DNA from: Crossaster papposus
Lineage: Eukaryota > Echinodermata > Asteroidea > Velatida > Solasteridae
Direction of reading: 5' to 3'
DNA: 64,000 nt
NCBI GenBank assembly: GCA_037893245.1
Contig: JBAIAA010000606.1
Span: forward strand, 744,001 to 808,000
Part shown: one piece after another, positions 24,231-31,592 of the stretch
Layout: every line of letters begins with the position of its first letter
How positions within the stretch are numbered: position 1 is the stretch's first letter
Translations under genes and position numbers: made by a program
Notes under the pieces: generated by a model
The model's database searches: none
What the model was told of the DNA's origin: nothing
Seen by the model: only the letters and a program-made list of their open reading frames with translations

Positions 24231-27200
24231 GTGTCTCTTCATTTTCGAACAACGTTGAGGTTCGCAGCTCAAATATAAGTCGAGAAAATTATTGGCTCAG
24301 ATGTCGAGCTGGTGAGTGTCTCTTCATTCTCGAACAACGTTGAGGTTCGCAGCTCAAATAAAAGTCCAGAAACTTATCCTCATTCGCAGCCACCTTTTCT
24401 GATGTGTATGTTTGTACACTTGTATTGCCGCATAGGCCTATGCCGTCAGTGCCCTGACACATGGGTCTCACTGTTTGGGTTTTTTTCCAGTGAGAAGTTT
24501 GGCAATATTTTGGCTCAGATGTCGAGCTGGTGTGTGTCTCTTCATTCTCGAACAACGTTGAGGTTCGCAGCTCAGATATAAGTCGAGAACATTATCCTCA
24601 TTCGCAGCCATGTTTTCTTATGTGTATCTATGTACACGTGTATTGCCGCATAGGCCTATGTCGCCAGTGCCCTGACGCATGAGTCTCACAGTTTGGGTTC
24701 TTTCTATTGAGAAATTTGGCAATATTTTGGCTCCGATGTCGAGCTGGTGAGTGTCTCTTCATTCTCGAACAACGTTGAGGTTCGCAGCTCAAATAAAAGT
24801 CCAGAAACTTATCCTCATTCGCAGCCACCTTTTCTGATGTGTATGTTTGTACACTTGTATTGCCGCATAGGCCTATGCCGTCAGTGCCCTGACACATGGG
24901 TCTCACGGTTTGGGTTTTTTCCAGTGAGAAGTTTGGCAATATTTTGGCTCAGATGTCGAGCTGGTGAGTGTCTCTTCATTTTCGAACAACGTTGAGGTTC
25001 GCAGCTCAAATATAAGTCGAGAAAATTATCCTCATTCGCAGCCATGTTTTCTTATGTGTATCTATGTACACGTGTATTGCCGCATTGGCCTATGTAGCCA
25101 GTGCCCTGACGCATGAGTCTTATGTGTATCTATGTACACGTGTATTGCCGCACTGGCCTATGTCGCCAATGCCCTGACTCATGAGTCTCACAGTTTGGGT
25201 TCTTTCCATTGAGAAATTTGGCAATATTTTGGCTCAGATGTCGAGCTGGTGAGTGTCTCTTCATTCTCGAACAACGTTGAGGTTCGCAGCTCAAATATAA
25301 GTCGAGAAAATTATCCTCATTCGCAGCCATGTTTTCTTATGTGTATCTATGTACACGTGTATTGCCGCATTGGCCTATGTAGCCAGTGCCCTGACGCATG
25401 AGTCTTATGTGTATCTATGTACACGTGTATTGCCGCATTGGCCTATGTAGCCAGTGCCCTGACGCATGAGTCTCACAGTTTGGGTCCTTTCCATTGAGAA
25501 AGTTGGCAATATTTTGGCTCCGATGTCGAGCTGGTGAGTGTCTCTTCATTCTCGAACAACGTTGAGGTTCGCAGCTCAAATATAAGTCGAGAACATTATC
25601 CTCATTCGCAGCCACCTTTTCTGATGTGTATCTATGTACACGTGTATTGCCGCACTGGCCTATGTCGCCAATGCCCTGACTCATGAGTCTCACAGTTTGG
25701 GTTCTTTCTATTGAGAAATTTGGCAATATTTTGGCTCAGATGTCGAGCTGGTGAGTGTCTCTTTATTCTCGAACAACGTTGAGGTTCGCAGCTCAAATAT
25801 AAGTCGAGAAAATTATCCTCATTCGCAGCCATGTTTTCTTATGTGTATCTATGTACAGGTGTATTGCCGCATTGGCCTATGTAGCCAGTGCCCTGACGCA
25901 TGAGTCTTATGTGTATCTATGTACACGTGTATTGCCGCATTGGCCTATGTAGCCAGTGCCCTGACGCATGAGTCTCACAGTTTGGGTCTTTTCCATTGAG
26001 AAAGTTGGCAATATTTTGGCTCCGATGTCGAGCTGGTGAGTGTCTCTTCATTCTCGAACAACGTTGAGGTTCGCAGCTCAAATATAAGTCGAGAACATTA
26101 TCCTCATTCGCAGCCATGTTTTCTTATGTGTATCTATGTACACGTGTATTGCCGCATAGGCCTATGTCGCCAGTGCCCTGACGCATGAGTCTCACAGTTT
26201 GGGTTCTTTCTATTGAGAAATTTGGCAATATTTTGGCTCCGATGTCGAGCTGGTGAGTGTCTCTTCATTCTCGAACAACGTTGAGGTTCGCAGCTCAAAT
26301 ATAAGTCCAGAAAATTATTGGCTCAGATGTCGCGCTGGTGAGTGTCTCTTCATTCTCGAACAACGTTGAGGTTCGCAGCTCAAATAAAAGTCCAGAAACT
26401 TATCCTCATTCGCAGCCACCTTTTCTGATGTGTATGTTTGTACACTTGTATTGCCGCATAGGCCTATGCCGTCAGTGCCCTGACACATGGGTCTCACGGT
26501 TTGGGTTTTTTCCAGTGAGAAGTTTGGCAATATTTTGGCTCAGATGTCGAGCTGGTGAGTGTCTCTTCATTCTCGAACAACGTTGAGGTTCGCAGCTCAA
26601 ATATAAGTCGAGAAAATTATCCTCATTCGCAGCCATGTTTTCTTATGTGTATCTATGTACACGTGTATTGCCGCATTGGCCTATGTAGCCAGTGCCCTGA
26701 CGCATGAGTCTTATGTGTATCTATGTACACGTGTATTGCCGCATTGGCCTATGTAGCCAGTGCCCTGACGCATGAGTCTCACGGTTTGGTTTTTTTCCAG
26801 TGAGAAGTTTGGCAATATTTTGGCTCAGATGTCGAGCTGGTGAGTGTCTCTTCATTCTCGAACAACGTTGAGGTTCGCAGCTCAAATATAAGTCGAGAAA
26901 ATTATCCTCATTCGCAGCCACCTTTTCTGATGTGTATGTTTGTACACTTGTATTGCCACATTGGCCTATGTCGCCAGTGCCCTGACGCATGAGTCTCACA
27001 GTTTGGGTCCTTTCCATTGAGAAAGTTGGCAATATTTTGGCTCCGATGTCGAGCTGGTGAGTGTCTCTTCATTCTCGAACAACGTTGAGGTTCGCAGCTC
27101 AAATATAAGTCGAGAACATTATCCTCATTCGCAGCCATGTTTTCTAATGTGTATCTATGTACACGTGTATTGCCGCATTGGCCTATGTAGCCAGTGCCCT

Positions 27201-28943
27201 GACGCATGAGTCTTATGTGTATCTATGTACACGTGTATTGCCGCATTGGCCTATGTAGCCAGTGCCCTGACGCATGAGTCTCACGGTTTGGTTTTTTTCC
27301 AGTGAGAAGTTTGGCAATATTTTAGCTCAGATGTCGAGCTGGTGAGTGTCTCTTCATTCTCGAACAACGTTGAGGTTCGCAGCTCAAATATAAGTCGAGA
27401 AAATTATCCTCATTCGCAGCCACCTTTTCTGATGTGTATGTTTGTACACTTGTATTGCCACATTGGCCTATGTCGCCAGTGCCCTGACGCATGAGTCTCA
27501 CAGTTTGGGTCCTTTCCATTGAGAAAGTTGGCAATATTTTGTCTCCGATGTCGAGCTGGTGAGTGTCTCTTCATTCTCAAACAACGTTGAGGTTCGCAGC
27601 TCAAATATAAGTCGAGAACATTATCCTCATTCGCAGCCATGTTTTCTTATGTGTATCTATGTACACGTGTATTGCCGCATAGGCCTATGTCGCCAGTGCC
27701 CTGACGCATGAGTCTCACAGTTTGGTTTCTTTCTATTGAGAAATTTGGCAATATTTTGGCTCCGATGTCGAGCTGGTGAGTGTCTCTTCATTCTCGAACA
27801 ACGTTGAGGTTCGCAGCTCAAACATAAGTCGAGAAAATTATTGGCTCAGATGTCGCGCTGGTGAGTGTCTCTTCATTCTCGAACAACATTGAGGTTCGCA
27901 GCTCAAATAAAAGTCCAGAAACTTATCCTCATTCGCAGCCACCTTTTCTGATGTGTATGTTTGTACACTTGTATTGCCGCATAGGCCTATGCCGTCAGTG
28001 CCCTGACACATGGGTCTCACGGTTTGGGTTTTTTCCAGTGAGAAGTTTGGCAATATTTTGGCTCAGATGTCGAGCTGGTGAGTGTCTCTTCATTCTCGAA
28101 CAACGTTGAGGTTCGCAGCTCAAATATAAGTCGAGAAAATTATCCTCATTCGCAGCCACCTTTTCTGATGTGTATCTATGTACACGTGTATTGCCGCACT
28201 GGCCTATGTCGCCAATGCCCTGACTCATGAGTCTCACAGTTTGGGTTCTTTCCATTGAGAAATTTGGCAATATTTTGGCTCAGATGTCGAGCTGGTGAGT
28301 GTCTCTTTATTCTCGAACAACGTTGAGGTTCGCAGCTCAAATATAAGTCGAGAAAATTATCCTCATTCGCAGCCATGTTTTCTTATGTGTATCTATGTAC
28401 AGGTGTATTGCCGCATTGGCCTATGTAGCCAGTGCCCTGACGCATGAGTCTTATGTGTATGTACACGTGTATTGCCGCATTGGCCTATGTAGCCAGTGCC
28501 CTGACGCATGAGTCTCACAGTTTGGGTCCTTTCCCTTGAGAAAGTTGGCAATATTTTGGCTCCGATGTCGAGCTGGTGAGTGTCTCTTCATTCTCGAACA
28601 ACGTTGAGGTTCGCAGCTCAAATATAAGTCGAGAACATTATCCTCATTCGCAGCCATGTTTTCTTATGTGTATCTATGTACACGTGTATTGCCGCATAGG
28701 CCTATGTCGCCAGTGCCCTGACGCATGAGTCTCACAGTTTGGGTTCTTTCTATTGAGAAATTTGGCAATATTTTGGCTCCGATGTCGAGCTGGTGAGTGT
28801 CTCTTCATTCTCGAACAACGTTGAGGTTCGCAGCTCAAATATAAGTCCAGAAAATTATTGGCTCAGATGTCGCGCTGGTGAGTGTCTCTTCATTCTCGAA
28901 CAACGTTGAGGTTCGCAGCTCAAATAAAGGTCCAGAAACTTAT
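24231..28943. repeat. 85-bp truncated unit of array A, four copies
   Basis: At about 24292, 26319, 27841 and 28859 the array jumps from GAGAAAATTAT or CAGAAAATTAT straight to TGGCTCAGATG. The head, GGCCTATG and CCAGTGCCCTGACGC blocks are skipped, so the local period is 85 bp (the GTGTCTCTTC motif recurs at 24,231 and 24,316). Each is followed by the variant AAATAAAAGTCCAGAAAC (AAATAAAGGTCCAGAAAC in the last). Three copies have TGTCGCGCTGG after the jump and the first has TGTCGAGCTGG. Higher-order spacings are explained exactly by mixtures of 217, 68 and 85: 1591 = 6 x 217 + 3 x 68 + 85, 1523 = 6 x 217 + 2 x 68 + 85, and 1017 = 4 x 217 + 68 + 85 minus a 4-bp deletion. Confidence 0.9.
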
Positions 28944-29415
28944 CCTCATTCGCAGCCACCTTTTCTGATGTGTATGTTTGTACACTTGTATTGCCGCATA
29001 GGCCTATGCCGTCAGTGCCCTGACACATGGGTCTCACGGTTTGGGTTTTTTCCAGTGAGAAGTTTGGCAATATTTTGGCTCAGATGTCGAGCTGGTGAGT
29101 GTCTCTTCATTCTCGAACAACGTTGAGGTTCGCAGCTCAAAAATAAGTCGAGAAAATTATCCTCATTCGCAGCCACCTTTTCTGATGTGTATCTATGTAC
29201 ACGTGTATTGCCGCACTGGCCTATGTCGCCAATGCCCTGACTCATGAGTCTCACAGTTTGGGTTATTTCCATTGAGAAATTTGGCAATATTTTGGCTCAG
29301 ATGTCGAGCTGGTGAGTGTCTCTTCATTCTCGAACAACGTTGAGGTTCGCAGCTCAAATATAAGTCGAGAAAATTATCCTCATTCGCAGCCATGTTTTCT
29401 TATGTGTATCTATGT

Positions 29416-29426
29416 ACACGTCTTCT
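29416..29426. other. Junction of satellite A and satellite B
   Basis: Array A runs in normal register to CTATGTACACGT and then changes to CTTCTACCTCTGC, the start of a B unit. Only GT is shared between the broken A sequence (ACACGTGTATTG) and the B sequence (CTCTGTCTTCTACC), so the join has about 2 bp of microhomology. The break falls inside the A palindrome TACACGTGTA. There is no target-site duplication, transposon end or unique spacer. The last A monomer shows no visible decay. Confidence 0.9.
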
Positions 29427-30635
29427 ACCTCTGCTGTTCATTCTGAGCAGGCTGAGTGAGACACGTGAATATACTCTATCTCAGTCTTCTACCTCTGCTG
29501 TTCCTTCTGAGCAGGCTGAGTCAGACACGTGGATATACTATATCTCTGTCTTCTACCTCTGCTGTTCCTTCTGAGCAAGCTGAGTGAGACACGTGGATAT
29601 ACTCTATCTCTGTCTTATACCTCTGCTGTTCTTTCTGAGCAGGCTGAGCGAGGTGTAGATCAGACACGTGGATATACTCTATCTCTGTCTTCTACCTCTG
29701 CTGTTCCTTCTGAGCAGGCTGAGTGAGACACGTGGATATACTATATCTCTGTCTTCTACCTCTGCTGTTCCTTCTGAGCAGGCTGAGTGAGACACGTGGA
29801 TATACTCTATATCTGTATTCTATCTCTGCTGTTCCTTCTGAGCAGGCTAAGTCAGACACGTGGATATACTATATCTCTGTCTTCTACCTCTGCTGTTCCT
29901 TCTGAGCAAGCTGAGTGAGACACGTGGATATACTCTATCTCTGTCTTATACCTCTGCTGTTCTTTCTGAGCAGGCTGAGCGAGGTGTAGATCAGACACGT
30001 GGATATACTCTATCTCTGTCTTCTACCTCTGCTGTTCCTTCTGAGCAGGCTGAGTGAGACACGTGGATATACTCTAGCTCTGTCTTCTACCTCTGCTGTT
30101 CCTTCTGAGCAGGCTGAGTGAGGTGTAGATTAGACACGTGGATATACTCTATCTCTGTCTTCTACCTCTGATGTTCCTTCTGAGCAGGCTGAGTGAGACA
30201 CGTGGATATACTATATCTCTGTCTTCTACCTCTGCTGTTCCTTCTGAGCAGGCTGAGTGAGACACGTGAATATACTCTATATATGTCTTCTACCTATTTT
30301 GTTCCTTATGAGCAGGCTGAGTGAGGTGTAGATCAGACACGTGGATATACTATATCTCTGTCTTCTACCTCTGCTGTTCCTTCTGAGCAGGCTGAGTGAG
30401 ACAAGTGGATATACTCTATCTCTGTCTTTACCTCTGCTGTTCTTTCTGAGCAGGCTGAGTGAGACACGTGGATATACTCTATCTCTGTCTTCTACCTCTG
30501 ATGTTCCTTCTGAGCAGGCTGAGTGAGGTGTAGATCAGACACGTGGATATACTCTATCTCTGTCTTCTACCTCTGCTGTTCCTTCTGAGCAAGCTGAGTG
30601 AGACACGTGGATATACTATATCTCTGTCTTCTACC
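29422..30635. repeat. Satellite array B, 64-bp tandem unit with a 75-bp variant
   Basis: Short array of the unit CTTCTACCTCTGCTGTTCC, TTCTGAGCAGGCTGAGTGAG, ACACGTGGATATACTC and TATCTCTGT, 64 bp long. Five units carry an 11-bp insertion (GAGGTGTAGATCAGACACG in place of GAGACACG) near 29652, 29983, 30122, 30325 and 30527. Eighteen units, five of them long, one with a single-base deletion near 30,426, plus an 8-bp stub CTTCTACC, account for all 1214 bp. Every unit but one contains ACACGTG, the exception being ACAAGTGG near 30,400. The T/C-rich plus strand opens reading frames rich in Leu, Ser and Thr, but 64 is not a multiple of 3 and I see no gene. The unit is unrelated to A or C apart from the CACGTG core. 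Confidence 0.95.
29529..30057. repeat. 331-bp higher-order repeat in array B
   Basis: The stretch from about 29,529 recurs at about 29,860, an offset of 331 bp, equal to four 64-bp units plus one 75-bp unit. The shared variants are CTATATCTCTGTC, GAGCAAGCTGAG, CTGTCTTATACCTCTG and GAGCGAGGTGTAGATC. The second copy ends near 30,057, after which unit order becomes irregular. Even this short array has therefore expanded by block duplication. Confidence 0.88.
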
Positions 30636-30642
30636 GTTTCAA
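30628..30642. other. Junction of satellite B and satellite C
   Basis: The last B unit stops after CTTCTACC and array C begins immediately at GTTTCAAATTCGCC. In C that sequence is preceded by ACACACGC, so at most one base (C) is shared at the join. As at the A/B join there is no spacer, no target-site duplication and no mobile-element end. The C monomers next to the join are close to the array consensus and not degenerate. Confidence 0.9.
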
Positions 30643-30656
30643 ATTCGCCATAGGTT

Positions 30657-30664
30657 TGTGCACA
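30657..30664. other. TGTGCACA palindrome in C monomers (first copy)
   Basis: An 8-bp palindrome within GGTTTGTGCACACAATCC, present in nearly every C monomer. A block-specific variant GGTTTTTGCACACAATC (for example near 52,940, 54,530 and 55,525) removes it, and AGGTGTGTGCACACAATC (near 44,780, 45,180 and 46,375) extends it. No function is implied. Confidence 0.6.
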
Positions 30665-30695
30665 CAATCCCCGCCCACAAATAAGGGCATGAAGG

Positions 30696-30786
30696 AAAGC
30701 ATGCCCCGGGAAGGGGCTGGGTGTTAGGAGATAGAGGGGGGCCTCCAGGAATGGCAAAATTAGCAATTTGACCCGGGGCATGCTTT
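30696..30786. repeat. 15-bp inverted repeat within each C monomer (first copy)
   Basis: AAAGCATGCCCCGGG (30,696-30,710) is the exact reverse complement of CCCGGGGCATGCTTT (30,772-30,786), with a 61-bp spacer holding the G6 tract and CCTCC. The pair recurs in nearly every monomer at 199-bp steps, giving a possible cruciform or hairpin. Some copies carry arm mutations without a matching change in the partner arm, such as AACGCATGCCCC near 54,376, GACCAGGGGGATGC near 32,561 and CCCGTGGCATGC near 53,456. That argues against strong selection for pairing. Confidence 0.85.
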
Positions 30787-30815
30787 GTTAGTATTTTATT
30801 TCGATTTTCTGAAAA

Positions 30816-30829
30816 TGTTAACGTTAACA
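30816..30829. other. TGTTAACGTTAACA palindrome in C monomers (first copy)
   Basis: A 14-bp perfect palindrome made of two overlapping GTTAAC hexamers precedes CACGCGTTTC. The upstream flank varies among monomers: AATGTTAACG keeps 14 bp, while AATTTTAACG, AATTGTAACG, CATTTTAACG and TGTTTACG shorten the symmetry. The variant is one of the best markers for following higher-order blocks, because its state alternates in a block-specific order. Confidence 0.75.
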
Positions 30830-31592
30830 CACGCGTTTCAAATTCGCCATAGGTTTGTGCACACAATCCCCGCCCACAAATAAGGGCATGAAGGAAAGCA
30901 CGCCCCGGGAAGGGGCTGGGTGTTAGGAGATAGAGGGGGGCCTCCAGGAATGGCAAAATTAGCAATTTGACCCGGGGCATGCTTTGTTAGTATTTTATTT
31001 CGATTTTCTGAAAATGTTAACGTTAACACACGCGTTTCAAATTCGCCATAGGTTTGTGCACACAATCCCCGACCACAAATAAGGGCATGAAGGAAAGCAT
31101 GCCCCGGGAAGGGGCTGGGTGTTAGGAGATAGAGGGGGGCCTCCAGGAATGGCAAAATTAGCAATTTGACCCGGGGCATGCTTTGTTAGTATTTTATTTC
31201 GATTTTCTGAAAATGTTAACGTTAACACACGCGTTTCAAATTCGCCATAGGTTTGTGCACACAATCCCCGCCCACAAATAAGGGCATGAAGGAAAGCATG
31301 CCCCGGGAAGGGGCTGGGTGTTAGGAGATAGAGGGGGGCCTCCAGGAATGGCAAAATTAGCAATTTGACCCGGGGCATGCTTTGTTAGTATTTTATTTCG
31401 ATTTTCTGAAAATGTTAACGTTAACACACGCGTTTCAAATTCGCCATAGGTTTGTGCACACAATCCCCGCCCACAAATAAGGGCATGAAGGAAAGCATGC
31501 CCCGGGAAGGGGCTGGGTGTTAGGAGATAGAGGGGGGCCTCCAGGAATGGCAAAAATAGCAATTTGACCCGGGGCATGCTTTGTTAGTATTT

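Larger units (their letters stand above)
10552..28451. repeat. 68-bp truncated unit of array A, 17 copies
   Basis: Seventeen times the array jumps from GACGCATGAGTCT directly to TATGTGTATCTATG, leaving a 68-bp partial monomer (head plus the CCAGTGCCCTGACGC block) in place of 217 bp. The jump points lie at about 10619, 11337, 17478, 19499, 20218, 20720, 21439, 21724, 22443, 22728, 23230, 25120, 25405, 25907, 26711, 27213 and 28451. The junction can be placed anywhere in TCT, a 3-bp microhomology between the two parent sites. Almost all copies carry GTAGCCAGTGCC in the truncated unit. One copy near 28,451 has lost a further TCTA. The identical junction implies one origin followed by amplification. 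None occurs before 10.5 kb. Confidence 0.93.
1..29421. repeat. Satellite array A, 217-bp tandem monomer
   Basis: Head-to-tail tandem array with a basic period of 217 bp, already under way at base 1 and ending inside a monomer at about 29,421. After subtracting the truncated units described separately, the length corresponds to about 129 full monomers. Each monomer contains, in order, a head ending in GTACACGTGTATTG, a GGCCTATG block, CCAGTGCCCTGACGCATGAG, a T-rich tail before GAGAAATTTGGC, the block GGCAATATTTTGGCTCAG, a GTGAGTGTCTCTTCATTC block, and AACAACGTTGAGGTTCGCAG followed by AGATATAAGTCGAG. Copies differ by scattered substitutions and 1 to 4 bp indels. All copies are in the same orientation. 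No coding role is supported: 217 is not a multiple of 3 and every frame closes within one or two units. The family is not one I recognise. A satellite function (centromeric or heterochromatic) is inferred from organisation only. Confidence 0.97.

Noticed and set aside
585-29393. Recurring minus-strand open frames of 66-103 codons in array A, and 60-90-codon plus-strand frames
   Set aside because: They are the same repeat read again and again, overlap each other in different frames, and close at every one to two monomers because 217 is 1 modulo 3. Conservation between copies follows from satellite homogenisation, not from coding constraint. No start context, domain or codon-position bias supports a gene.
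29392-30526. Plus-strand frames in array B rich in Leu, Ser and Thr
   Set aside because: They are translations of a 64-bp tandem repeat whose frame changes with every unit. No signal of a real protein.
30651-30690. GC-box (CCCCGCCC) near TGTGCACA as a promoter in C
   Set aside because: It is a single short motif with no other core promoter element in a sensible arrangement, repeated only because the monomer is repeated.
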